Positions 1-8,500 of a DNA stretch of 22,357 nt are shown here, one piece after another. Source of the DNA: Anaerolinea thermophila (lineage in GTDB: Bacteria; Chloroflexota; Anaerolineae; Anaerolineales; DRKV01); NCBI GenBank assembly GCA_020722405.1, contig DYKW01000005.1, forward strand, positions 1-22,357, in the 5' to 3' direction. The notes below the pieces were generated by a model, which was not told the DNA's origin, did not search any database, and saw nothing but the letters and a program-made list of their open reading frames with translations. How positions within the stretch are numbered: position 1 is the stretch's first letter; every line of letters starts with the position of its first letter. The position numbers and the translations under genes were made by a program.

Positions 1-50
1 CACTTCTTACTTCACACTTTGCATTCATTTACCGTCCACCGTCCACTCCA
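1..50 (+). repeat. Intergenic word-array repeat (array A, truncated by window edge)
   Basis: Short tandem-like words: CACTT/TTCACACTTT, then GCATTCATTT, then ACCGTCC twice. Positions 13-36 are the exact reverse complement of 5406-5429 in array C. The left end is cut by the window. It lies directly upstream of the promoter-like TATAAT at 71-76 of the first gene. No coding potential is seen. Confidence 0.75.
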
Positions 51-70
51 CACGTTTGCGCATCTTCGAG

Positions 71-76
71 TATAAT
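71..76 (+). promoter_or_regulatory. Candidate -10 element of the B12-binding subunit/meaB genes
   Basis: A perfect TATAAT lies 46 bases before the start codon at 123. No good -35 hexamer is present at 16-18 bases spacing; that place is taken by the edge of the word array. The assignment rests on the -10 match and its position. Confidence 0.4.
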
Positions 77-122
77 TCCAGTACACTATTCACCCATTTG
101 TTTCCATGGAGGAGATTGTCCA

Positions 123-530
123 ATGCAGAAGAAAATTCGTGTGTTGGTTGCCAAACCCGGCCTGGATGGACATGACCGCGGGGCGAAGGTCGTGGCGCGA
201 GCGCTGCGAGACGCGGGCATGGAAGTCATCTACACCGGTTTGCGGCAAACCCCTGAAATGATTGCCGAAGCAGCGCTACAGGAGGATGTGGACGTCATCG
301 GCCTGTCGATTCTCTCCGGCGCGCACATGGCACTGGTGCCGCGCGTGATGGCATTGCTCAAAGAAAATGGGATGGAGCATGTCAAGGTCTTCGTGGGCGG
401 CATTGTCCCAGATGAAGACGTGCCCGCTCTGCTGGAGATGGGTGTCACCGGCGTGTATGGCCCCGGCACGCTGACCGAAAACATTGTGCGCGACATTTAT
501 CGTGCGCTGGAAATCGAACCCGCTGTCTGA
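123..530 (+). CDS. Cobalamin-binding subunit (C-terminal domain type) of methylmalonyl-CoA mutase
   Basis: A 135-residue protein that is a single B12-binding Rossmann-like domain. It carries the base-off/His-on motif DGHDRG (residues 15-20, the DxHxxG pattern), a following SILSGAH segment (SxL) and GG at the later nucleotide-loop position. Such free-standing domains are the small subunit of split methylmalonyl-CoA mutases, which interconvert methylmalonyl-CoA and succinyl-CoA. The start is supported by GGAGGAG ahead of the ATG. MeaB, the G-protein chaperone of this enzyme, begins four bases after the stop, so co-transcription is very likely. The catalytic large subunit is not in the window. 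It could serve another B12-dependent acyl-CoA mutase, since partner specificity cannot be read from this domain. Confidence 0.93.
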   Translation: MQKKIRVLVAKPGLDGHDRGAKVVARALRDAGMEVIYTGLRQTPEMIAEAALQEDVDVIGLSILSGAHMALVPRVMALLKENGMEHVKVFVGGIVPDEDVPALLEMGVTGVYGPGTLTENIVRDIYRALEIEPAV

Positions 531-534
531 GACC

Positions 535-1551
535 ATGAAACTAGCACAAGACGTTTTGGCAGGCAAGCGCCTGGCGTTAGCGCGCCTGCTGACCCACATC
601 GAAAACGGCACGCCGGAAGGCCGTGTTGCATTGGATGCCCTTTTCCCGCACACGGGGAAGGCGTACTTGATTGGGGTGACGGGCGCACCTGGCACCGGCA
701 AATCATCATTGGTCAATCAACTGGCACGTTTTTACCGCCGATCGGTTAACGGCAGCACCCCGCGCAAGGTGGCGATTGTGGCGGTCGATCCCTCCAGCCC
801 CTTCACCGGAGGGGCGGTGTTGGGAGACCGCATCCGCATGCAAGATTTAGCCGGTGACCGCGGCGTATTCATCCGCTCGATGGCCTCGCGCGGGGCGTTG
901 GGTGGCATTGCCGCTGCCACAGCAGGGGTGGTGCAGGCTTTCGATGCTGCCGGCTATGAGATCATCCTGATAGAAACCGTTGGCGCGGGACAAGCGGAAG
1001 TCGATATTGCCAAGCTGGCACACACCACCCTGGTGGTGGAGGCCCCCGGCCTGGGCGATGATATTCAGGCCATCAAGGCCGGCATCCTGGAGATTGCCGA
1101 TATTTTGGTGGTCAACAAGGCCGATCGTCCTGGCGTAGAAAATACCGAGCGCGCCCTGAAAAACATGCTCCAGTTAGCGCACCCTGCGGCGCACGTTTTC
1201 CGGCATCATGGGCAAATCATGGAAGTCCAGGGCGCCGCCCCCGCGCAGGAAGAAGCCTTCTGGTTGCCGCCGGTTTTGCGCACGGTGGCGATAGAGGACG
1301 TCGGTATCGACGAACTGGCGGCGCACATTGCCCGTCATCGAGAGCACCTGGAAAGTTCTGGCGATTGGATACAACGTGAACGCGTGCGTTTGCAAAACGA
1401 ATTGAATACCCTCATCCAAACGATGTTGGTTGCCCGCTGGCGAGAATCCATCTCGGAGGGTGAATACCAACACACACTGGATGCGTTGGTTGAGCGCAGG
1501 CTGTCTCCGCACCAGGCGGTCACGAAATTGTTGGCACCTGTAACCCATTAG
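535..1551 (+). CDS. meaB: MeaB/ArgK-type GTPase, methylmalonyl-CoA mutase chaperone
   Basis: A 338-residue G3E-family P-loop GTPase. Visible motifs: Walker A GAPGTGKSS near residues 50-58, VDPSSPFTGGAVLGDR (switch region), the ETVGAGQAEVD segment, and NKAD as the guanine-specificity motif after the family signature GLGDDIQAIKAGILEIAD. MeaB protects methylmalonyl-CoA mutase and gates cofactor loading and removal using GTP. The start at 535 gives the usual family N-terminus (MKLAQDVLAGKRLALARLL); a TTG start further upstream would overlap the preceding gene by 47 bases and add unrelated residues. It lies four bases after the B12-binding subunit, matching its role. No strong Shine-Dalgarno is seen, suggesting translational coupling. 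Confidence 0.95.
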   Translation: MKLAQDVLAGKRLALARLLTHIENGTPEGRVALDALFPHTGKAYLIGVTGAPGTGKSSLVNQLARFYRRSVNGSTPRKVAIVAVDPSSPFTGGAVLGDRIRMQDLAGDRGVFIRSMASRGALGGIAAATAGVVQAFDAAGYEIILIETVGAGQAEVDIAKLAHTTLVVEAPGLGDDIQAIKAGILEIADILVVNKADRPGVENTERALKNMLQLAHPAAHVFRHHGQIMEVQGAAPAQEEAFWLPPVLRTVAIEDVGIDELAAHIARHREHLESSGDWIQRERVRLQNELNTLIQTMLVARWRESISEGEYQHTLDALVERRLSPHQAVTKLLAPVTH

Positions 1552-1609
1552 CTGTTCTACGTATTCCTTCTCTATGACTTCTTTACGTAAATCACGCGAA
1601 GCCTCTTCG

Positions 1610-2569
1610 ATGTACGGTGAAATCAAATTGTTTGCCGGAACGGCCTCGCCGGAGTTGGCCGCTGCAGTCGCCAACTACCTGGATCTGCCGCTCGGCGGGC
1701 GGGATGTCTATCACTTCCCAAACGATAACTTGATGGTTAAATTGCACAGCAGCGTGCGCGGCCAGGATGTGTATGTCATTCAAACCACCTCTGCGCCGGT
1801 GCACCGCAACTTGATGGAGCTGCTCATCACGCTGCAAACGCTGCGTTTGGATTCCGCCGCCCGCATTACGGCGGTCGTGCCGTACCTGTGTTATGGCCGC
1901 TCCGACAAGAAAGACCAGCCGCGTGTGCCCATTACGGCGCGTTTGGTAGCCGATATGATAGAAATCGCCGGCGCTGACCGCTATGTCACCCTGGACCTGC
2001 ATGCCGGGCAAATTCAAGGCTTCTTTTCCATTCCGGGGGATGTGCTGACCGCTTTCCACATGCTGACTGATTACATCAACGGGAAAAAGGAACAAATGCG
2101 CAACCCCGTGGTGGTCACCGCCGACTTGGGGTTTGCCAAAAAAGGGCGCAACATTGCGGCCGCGCTGGATGTGCCGATGGCTTTCATCGAAAAACGTCGT
2201 CGTGGTAACGATGCCACTGCCAAAGCGCTGACCATGATTGGCGATGTAGACGGGCGGGATGTTGTCCTGGTGGACGACGAGGTTGATACTGCCGGCTCGA
2301 TGAGCCAGGCTGTCAATGTGCTCAAGGCACATGGGGCGCGCGACGTGTACACCGCTTTTGTACATCCCGTCCTATCGCATCCGGCGGTTGAGCGCCTGGC
2401 AAAGTTGCCCATTCGTGAAATCATCACTACCGATTCGGTGCCCATTTCGCAAGAAAAGCGCGCTGTTTTGGGCGATAAATTGACGGTGCTTTCGGTCGCA
2501 CCCTTGCTAGGTGAAGTGATTCGCCGCGTTCACCTGGGGTGCAGTGTAGGCGAGATGTTTGACGAATAA
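1610..2569 (+). CDS. prs: Ribose-phosphate pyrophosphokinase (PRPP synthetase)
   Basis: A 319-residue enzyme making PRPP from ribose 5-phosphate and ATP for nucleotide, histidine and tryptophan synthesis. Evidence: LDLHAGQIQGFFSIPGD (residues 129-145), the PRPP-binding loop VDDEVDTAGSM (221-231), and the N-terminal MYGEIKLFAG typical of the family. Some conserved positions differ from textbook bacterial enzymes: FPNDNLM where FSDGE is usual, and PYLCYGRSDKKDQPR where PYYGYARQDRK is usual. I chose the ATG at 1610 because the family homology begins there; an in-frame ATG at 1574 would add 12 residues, and neither has a strong ribosome binding site. The next gene starts on the last base of this stop codon. 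Confidence 0.92.
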   Translation: MYGEIKLFAGTASPELAAAVANYLDLPLGGRDVYHFPNDNLMVKLHSSVRGQDVYVIQTTSAPVHRNLMELLITLQTLRLDSAARITAVVPYLCYGRSDKKDQPRVPITARLVADMIEIAGADRYVTLDLHAGQIQGFFSIPGDVLTAFHMLTDYINGKKEQMRNPVVVTADLGFAKKGRNIAAALDVPMAFIEKRRRGNDATAKALTMIGDVDGRDVVLVDDEVDTAGSMSQAVNVLKAHGARDVYTAFVHPVLSHPAVERLAKLPIREIITTDSVPISQEKRAVLGDKLTVLSVAPLLGEVIRRVHLGCSVGEMFDE

Positions 2570-3408
2570 TGCCCGAATTGCCGGAAGTCGAAACCATTCG
2601 CCGGGCGCTGGAAAATGGCAAACGTGGTGGGCCGCCACTGCCAGGACAAACGATCACCGGCGCGCACATTTTGTGGCCGCGTACCGCTATTGAACCGAAG
2701 CCGGTTGTTCTTGCCCATCGGATAGGTGGGCAAAAGATACGTGCTCTGGGGCGCCGAGGCAAGTACTTTCTCGTGTATTTGAGCCGCGATGTGTTGCTCA
2801 TCCACCTGCGTATGAGTGGCGACCTGTACCTGGTGCCCTCCAATTATCAGATACAGCGCCACCAGCGGGCGGTATTCCCGCTCTCCAGCGGATACAGCCT
2901 GGTTTTCGAAGATGCGCGTAAATTTGGGCGTATGTGGCTGCTGTCAGACCCCACGCCCATTCTCGGCAAACTTGGTCCGGAGCCGTTGGAAGCGGCTTTC
3001 ACTGCCGAGGCGTTGTGGGCGGCTTTACAAAAGCGCCGCCGTCAACTGAAGCCCCTGCTGCTCGACCAGACTTTCCTGGCCGGACTGGGCAACATTTACA
3101 CAGATGAGGCTTTGCATCGAGCACGCCTGCATCCTTTGCGCATAGCCAATACCATTTCTCGGCAGGAGGCTGACGCGCTGTGGCAATCCATCCGCTTTGT
3201 ATTGCGAGAAGGTATTCGGCAAAACGGCGCGAGTATCGACTGGGTGTATCGCGGTGGCGGTTTTCAAAATACCTTTCAGGTATATGCCCGTGCCGGTCAA
3301 CCTTGTTATACTTGCGGTACGCCGGTGGAGCGCATTGTGGTAGGGCAGCGCGGTACCCATTTGTGCCCACATTGCCAGTCGCTTGAGTCGTTGCCGGAAA
3401 ATTCGTAA
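2569..3408 (+). CDS. mutM: Formamidopyrimidine-DNA glycosylase (Fpg/MutM)
   Basis: A 279-residue bifunctional DNA glycosylase/AP lyase that removes oxidised purines such as 8-oxoguanine. It starts MPELPEVE, so Pro2 becomes the catalytic N-terminal proline and Glu3 the general acid. The conserved Lys is in GRRGKYFL, the H2TH region contains LLLDQTFLAGLGNIYTDE, and the C-terminal zinc finger is CYTC-x16-CPHC. Length is normal. A short GPPLPG-containing insertion follows the first helix. The ATG overlaps the prs stop by one base (TAATG), indicating translational coupling. The pairing with prs is probably chance clustering within an operon rather than a functional link. Confidence 0.96.
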   Translation: MPELPEVETIRRALENGKRGGPPLPGQTITGAHILWPRTAIEPKPVVLAHRIGGQKIRALGRRGKYFLVYLSRDVLLIHLRMSGDLYLVPSNYQIQRHQRAVFPLSSGYSLVFEDARKFGRMWLLSDPTPILGKLGPEPLEAAFTAEALWAALQKRRRQLKPLLLDQTFLAGLGNIYTDEALHRARLHPLRIANTISRQEADALWQSIRFVLREGIRQNGASIDWVYRGGGFQNTFQVYARAGQPCYTCGTPVERIVVGQRGTHLCPHCQSLESLPENS

Positions 3409-3430
3409 AAATACCTACAGGTGCTGTGAT

Positions 3431-4147
3431 ATGGAATTCACCTTGGATACTACTTCCTTGGGGATAATTGTGGCCGGAAGCATCGCCATTGGCTTGATTG
3501 TCGGCCTGATGGCCGGTTTGCTGATGCGTGGCGAAGAGGAAAAGCCACCCCGCCGCGGTCTGGTTCCGGCCCTTCGTTTGTGGCGGCATAAACGCAACGG
3601 TTCTTTGTGGTTACAGTTGGATGAGACGGTTGTCGCTTCGATGGATGATTTGCCCCCTGAAGAGCGCGAGACGGTAACCCGCCTGGCCGATGAGTGGTAC
3701 CGTTGGTTGAGGTTTGTACCTGGCCCTACGGCGCCTGAACGGCCGTCCTCTCCGGTAACCCCTTCGCAACCGCCGGTTGTTGCTTCGGAATCACCTTCTG
3801 TGAAACCGGCGCCTGTGCAACCGCTCCCAAAGCCCGAAACCCCTGAAATTTCGCGCAACCCCCTCAATCCTTTCCAACAGGCCTTCCGGCAGCGCAAACC
3901 GGTAGAGAAGACAACGCTGCTATCGGCGACCAGCATCGCGGCTCAGGTAGATGAAATTTTACAAGAAATATTGGAAGGTACCCCGCTTGAAAAGCGCGGC
4001 ATTCGTCTGATGGAACTGCCCGGACAGGGGATGGTTGTGTTGGTTGGAATGGAAAAATTTGCCACCGTTGATGAAGTCCCCTATGACGATGTGCGCAAAG
4101 CGATTAAGATTGCGGTTGCCCGTTGGGAAGGGCGCAACGAAAGATAA
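3431..4147 (+). CDS. Hypothetical membrane-anchored protein with proline-rich linker
   Basis: 238 residues, family not recognised. An N-terminal hydrophobic segment (about residues 7-33, GIIVAGSIAIGLIVGLMAGL) is followed by basic RGEEEKPPRRG, suggesting a single-pass anchor with the rest in the cytoplasm. A small region (about 50-95) contains GSLWLQLDETVVASMDDL and is rich in acidic and aromatic residues. A Pro/Ser/Val-rich linker follows (about 97-150), then a compact C-terminal domain (about 165-238) ending with a VDEVPYDDVRKAIKIAVARWE helix. The ATG at 3431 has AGGTG at good spacing; a TTG start at 3383 would overlap mutM. Downstream of mutM by 22 bases, so probably in the same transcript. 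The layout suggests a scaffold or sensor, but no function can be assigned. Confidence 0.8.
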   Translation: MEFTLDTTSLGIIVAGSIAIGLIVGLMAGLLMRGEEEKPPRRGLVPALRLWRHKRNGSLWLQLDETVVASMDDLPPEERETVTRLADEWYRWLRFVPGPTAPERPSSPVTPSQPPVVASESPSVKPAPVQPLPKPETPEISRNPLNPFQQAFRQRKPVEKTTLLSATSIAAQVDEILQEILEGTPLEKRGIRLMELPGQGMVVLVGMEKFATVDEVPYDDVRKAIKIAVARWEGRNER

Positions 4148-4154
4148 ATGTGAT

Positions 4155-4245
4155 TGTAGAGTGCAAAGTGCGAAGTGCTGTTCGCTGTTCACTTTCTGTT
4201 GCCCGCTGACACCTGACCATCCAACTACCTGACTACCCGACTGCC
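4155..4245 (-). repeat. Intergenic word-array repeat (array B)
   Basis: Fills the gap between two convergent genes. Read on the minus strand the words are GTAGTCGG/GTAGTCAGG/GTAGTTGG, then GTCAGGTGTCAGC, then AGTGAACAGCGAACAGCAC, then CACTTCGCACTTTGCACTC. These are the same words, in the same order, as in arrays C and A. No simple T-tract terminator is visible, so the array itself may be where the two transcripts end. Confidence 0.7.
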
Positions 4246-5292
4246 CTACAAAAATTTCTCCCACTCGGCCTGTAATTTCTCCACCAGGGCGGTGCGTTCG
4301 CTTTCTGGCAGGAACGCCCCTTGTGCGGCTGTAATCACCGTGTGTTGCAATCCTTTGAGCGACATGCCCAGGCGCTCATGTGCCAGGTAGTATTCATCGC
4401 TCAATTCGATGCGTGAAATACTGGGGTCATCGGTGTTGATGGTCACTCGCAGCCCGGCGGCCTGCATACGAACCAGGGGGTGATTGGTGAGGGCGGGCAC
4501 TACCCCAGATTGATAGTTGCTGGTAAGACACACTTCGAAGACGGTCTGGCGTTCACGTACCAGGCGAACGATGTCCTTGTCTTCGAGGACGCGCACGCCA
4601 TGCCCAATGCGTTCCGCGTGCAACTGTTCAATGGCCTGGCGCACATTTTCGGCTGGTCCCCATTCGCCGGCATGCACGGTGATGTGCAGTCCGGCCTGAT
4701 GGGCTTCTCGGAAGAGAGGGGCAAAAGGCTCTGCTGAAAATTCGGCCTCGTTGCCTGCCAAATCCACGCCTACGATACCCCTGTTGATCCGCTCTGCAGA
4801 CAGGCGCACGACCTCAGCAGCCAACGCCGGACCTTCGTGGCGGTTAACGCTGGCAATCAGCCGGGTGGGCAGGTTGTGCTTCAGGCTGGCTTCTTTGGTT
4901 GCCTCGATAACCCAGTCCATGACATCCGTCAGGGGGAAATCTTCCATACGACTGAGTGCCACCGGTGTGAAACGTATTTCCAGATAGCGGATATTATCGC
5001 GCACCGCATCTTCGATGGCTTCATGGGTAATGCGGGTAATCACTTCCGGTGACCGGTAGAACAGGCGCAACACCGAGAACTTAGACAGAAAATTATCTAC
5101 CGTGTAAGGTTCGTGTTCTCCGATTTGTACCAGGTTCCGTAATGGAGCATCTTTGTTCAGCGTAATGCCATGTGCATTTGCAATCTCTTGCAAAGTACTC
5201 AGCCGAATAGATCCCTCTAAATGACGGTGTAATTCGACCTTTGGGTATTGTGTGTAAATTGATGGGCTGTAACGGCTGCCTGCTAAATTCAT
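4246..5292 (-). CDS. add: Adenosine deaminase
   Basis: A 348-residue TIM-barrel metal-dependent deaminase converting adenosine (and deoxyadenosine) to inosine in purine salvage. Zinc ligands and catalytic residues are visible: H22 and H24 in VELHRHLEGS, H207 with catalytic E210 in VHAGE, H231 in ERIGHGVRVLED, and D288-D289 in TINTDDPSIS. Length and order of motifs match bacterial Add; a closely related 6-amino-purine deaminase cannot be wholly excluded. The ATG at 5292 has no Shine-Dalgarno; instead an extended -10 lies six bases upstream, suggesting a leaderless message. It is a single-gene unit flanked on both sides by word-array repeats. Confidence 0.93.
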   Translation of the reverse strand: MNLAGSRYSPSIYTQYPKVELHRHLEGSIRLSTLQEIANAHGITLNKDAPLRNLVQIGEHEPYTVDNFLSKFSVLRLFYRSPEVITRITHEAIEDAVRDNIRYLEIRFTPVALSRMEDFPLTDVMDWVIEATKEASLKHNLPTRLIASVNRHEGPALAAEVVRLSAERINRGIVGVDLAGNEAEFSAEPFAPLFREAHQAGLHITVHAGEWGPAENVRQAIEQLHAERIGHGVRVLEDKDIVRLVRERQTVFEVCLTSNYQSGVVPALTNHPLVRMQAAGLRVTINTDDPSISRIELSDEYYLAHERLGMSLKGLQHTVITAAQGAFLPESERTALVEKLQAEWEKFL

Positions 5293-5298
5293 AAGGCT

Positions 5299-5307
5299 AT
5301 TTTAACA
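5299..5307 (-). promoter_or_regulatory. Extended -10 promoter of add (leaderless candidate)
   Basis: On the minus strand the sequence is TGTTAAAAT, a TGn-extended -10 with TAAAAT. Only six bases separate it from the ATG, so transcription should start at or next to the start codon. This agrees with the missing ribosome binding site. A -35 is not convincing. Confidence 0.45.
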
Positions 5308-5361
5308 GAAATTTCTCAAAAGATGAACAAGGTTTCTTTTCAATTTGGAAAGATAACCCTG

Positions 5362-5533
5362 GCGATAGGTGACAGGTGACCGCAAAATGCAGAATGCGGA
5401 CGGTAGACGGTAAATGAATGCAAAGTGTGGAGTGTGGAGTGTGAAGTGAGAGGGGAGAAGTGAAAAGTTGGGTGGTGGCTGACTGCTGACGGCTGACCAC
5501 CCGACTAAACGACTACCCAACTACCTAACACGG
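5362..5533 (-). repeat. Intergenic word-array repeat (array C)
   Basis: Occupies most of the gap between add and secA. On the minus strand: GTAGTTGG/GTAGTC words, GTCAGCCGTCAGCAGTCAGC, CACTTCTC/CACTTCACACT/CCACACT words, TTTGCATTCATTT, ACCGTCTACCGTCC, GCATTCTGCATTTTGC, then GGTCACCTGTCACC. It is the most complete copy of the module order. A 7-bp inverted pair GGGTGGT/ACCACCC brackets the GTCAGC words (about 5470-5502). Array C directly follows the secA stop codon. Short open frames across it are repeat artefacts. Confidence 0.75.
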
Positions 5534-8500
5534 TTATCGCTTGCGTTTTTTGCTGCGCTTGGAGCGTTGCCCGGTGCTTTTTGATGATTCTTCCGTTGTC
5601 GCTGCGTTCGTGCTTTCTGTGGTGGTTTGTGTGCTGTCTTTTCTGGGGCGGAAGGTGAATATGCGACTGATTGTCGTGCGGCGGATGTTGACCATTAGTT
5701 GGGCAAACATTTCTGCGGCCTTGGTCTTATACTGTACCAAAGGATCGCGTTGGGCGTAGGCTTCCAACCCGATGGAGACGCGCAGCCCTTCCATTTGGGT
5801 CAGGTACTCAATCCATTCGCCGGAAATTGCCTGCAGGAGTAATTCCCGGTAGATATTGGTGAGTACCTGCCGCCCTAGTTCACGGATAACTGCTGTTTTC
5901 AGTTCGTCACCAATAGATGCAAGTGGCAAAGACGCAATTTCCTGGTAGCGCCTCTCACCCAGGGCAGATTGCAACCCGTGTTGCACGCGCTTATCCCAAG
6001 AGGACGGTATGCTATTGCTCAATCGCTGGAATTCGCGTTCTCCCCAGTAGGTCTGGAGTGCCTGGATGCCCTCATCCAGGTGGGCCATGACTTGCCTGGT
6101 GATTTCTTCGGGTTCGATATTTTCCAGGAATTGGGCAACCAGATAGGTGTAAGTGAAGCGTACAGTGCGCTTTTCTACTCGGCGGTGGGTTTTGCGGTCA
6201 AAGTCAATGCGAGTGCCGTATTGCAGGGCATGTAGCAGTGTGTGCAAATTTTTGTCGTCCAACGGGAAGGTCATGCGCTTGAGTGTGGCTTGCGCGGAAC
6301 GTAGGGCGTAACCGGGTTGGTCGAGTGTGCCGACCAATTGCTGAATGCGGTTCTCGAAAACGACGTTGATTTGGTCGGTTAGGTCTTCCAGGAAGCCATC
6401 TATGTTATCAAGCGAATTGGGCATTACGCGGGCTTGTAGAACCTCCCCTGTCCGGCGGTAGATGGCAGACAACACCCGCGCGACGAAACGTTGCACCGAT
6501 GCCTGTTTTACACCTTCGATGATTAGTTCGTGTAAACTGTCGAGTCCCTCACGTAAGGCCTCATGCAATGCTCGCTCTGCCTTGATCTTCAGATGGATCA
6601 GTTCGTCTACCTCATCGAGAATCTCATCCAATGAGGGCAGGCCTTCCTCTGCAGCGTCGTTTAGGCCAGAGAAGTAGGTATCCAGCATGTCCAGATATTC
6701 GTCTTCTCGGGCTTGGACATGTTGTAGCGTGGTCTCGACGATTTGATTCAGGCTGTGGAAGAGGTGTGTTCTCTCGGCTTCGATCGCCTGTTGTAACAGG
6801 TCTTTCAAGGTGTGGAGGGTACTTTTGGAGTCCTGGCGGATTTCCGGAGGCAGGGACTGGGCAGTCATCTTCAGGGTGTAGGAAGGATACAGGATCTCCT
6901 CACCCACTGCGAGGGTCGGTTGGATCGCCTCCATCCATCCCAGGAGTTTCCAGGGACCGTCTTCATCTTCCAAGGCGATGGGCACGCGTTCTTCGATTTC
7001 AATTTGCAGCATCTCGCGTACGTCTTCGCTCAAATCGTCTTTGACGAAGATGCGGTCGCGTTGTTTGTAGATGATCTCGCGCTGCTGGTTGAGCACGTCG
7101 TCGTATTCGATGAGGTGTTTGCGGGTGTCGAAGTTGGCTCCCTCCACACGGGTTTGGGCTTGTTCGACGAGACGGCTAACCAGCCCGATTTCCAAGGGCA
7201 TGGAGTCATCCACCTTGAGGCGCTGCATCAGACGGTCGGCCTGTTCGCCGCCAAACAGGCGCATGAGTTCATCTTCCATGGAAAGGTAAAAACGGCTGGA
7301 GCCGGGGTCGCCCTGACGACCAGAGCGGCCGCGTAACTGATTGTCGATGCGGCGGGATTCATGCCGCTCGGAGCCAATAACGTGCAGCCCGCCCAAGTCG
7401 CGTACGCGTTGCATTTCTTCCATGTGCTGCAAGAAGAAGCGCACTTCACTTTCGTAAATGCCGTAGGCTTCTGGGGGTAAGTTTTTCAGAGCCTGGTAGC
7501 GTTCATCCAAGGTCATGTTGTAGGCATCGGGAACTTCAGCGCGTTTGAGAACACGATTGACGATGGCGATAATTTCTTCGGCCAGTTCACCGCCGAGTTT
7601 GATGTCTACACCACGCCCGGCCATGTTGGTCGCAATGGTGACGGCCCCAAAGGCACCCGCTCCGGCGATGATTTGGCTTTCCTCGGTGTGCTTGCGGGCG
7701 TTGAGGACCTGATGAGAAATGCCGCTGTTGAGGGTGTTTTCCAGACGCTCACTATCTGCTTCGGTTAATTTCAGGAGGGTCAGGAGACGTGGCAGGTTGT
7801 CTTTATGGGTGGGATTGAGTGAGATACCAGCCTGGTGGGCTAGTTTTCGCATTTCCCCTTGTTGAAGTTGTTCCAATGGGGTGTGTAAAAACTGAAGTTC
7901 CGGGATTTGATGGCCGTCTTCCTCTTGTCCGTTTTGGCGCAGCCAGGCATCGCGCAGTAAGATTATCTGGGCTAACTTATGGAGCGGTTCTGCTCGGAAG
8001 CGCTGCGAGATGCGTTCTGAAAGTTCTACAGACGTGGTGCCGAGTAGGATGGGGCGCCCCTGTACGTGATAGCGCATCACCTCCTGCATGATGGCGCGCA
8101 ATTTGGCTTCCTCGGTGCGGTAGACCACATCGGGGTAGTCCTTGCGCTTCCAGAAGAGGGGCCGCTTTTCGGAGTCGTCAGGATGGACGTAGCAGGTGTA
8201 TTTGTAGCCTTCTTCGTCAACGTTTTGCACTGTTTTAAGGTCGGAATCCGGGCGGTTGGCGCGGTATTCCAGGTTTGTGGGCACCACAACAACATCCAGG
8301 TTGTAAATTTTGTCGAATTCTTCTGCTTCGGTCTCCGCTGTACCGGTCATACCGGCCAGTTTTTTGTACATGCGGAAGAAATTCTGGATGGTGATGGTAG
8401 CGTAGGTGACATTTTCAGATTGAATGCGCAGATTTTCCTTGGCTTCTACAGCCTGGTGCAGGCCATCCGACCAGCGGCGGCCGGGCATCAGACGTCCGGT

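Noticed and set aside
484..534. Upstream TTG start for meaB
   Set aside because: It would overlap the preceding gene by 47 bases, and the added residues do not belong to the MeaB family N-terminus.
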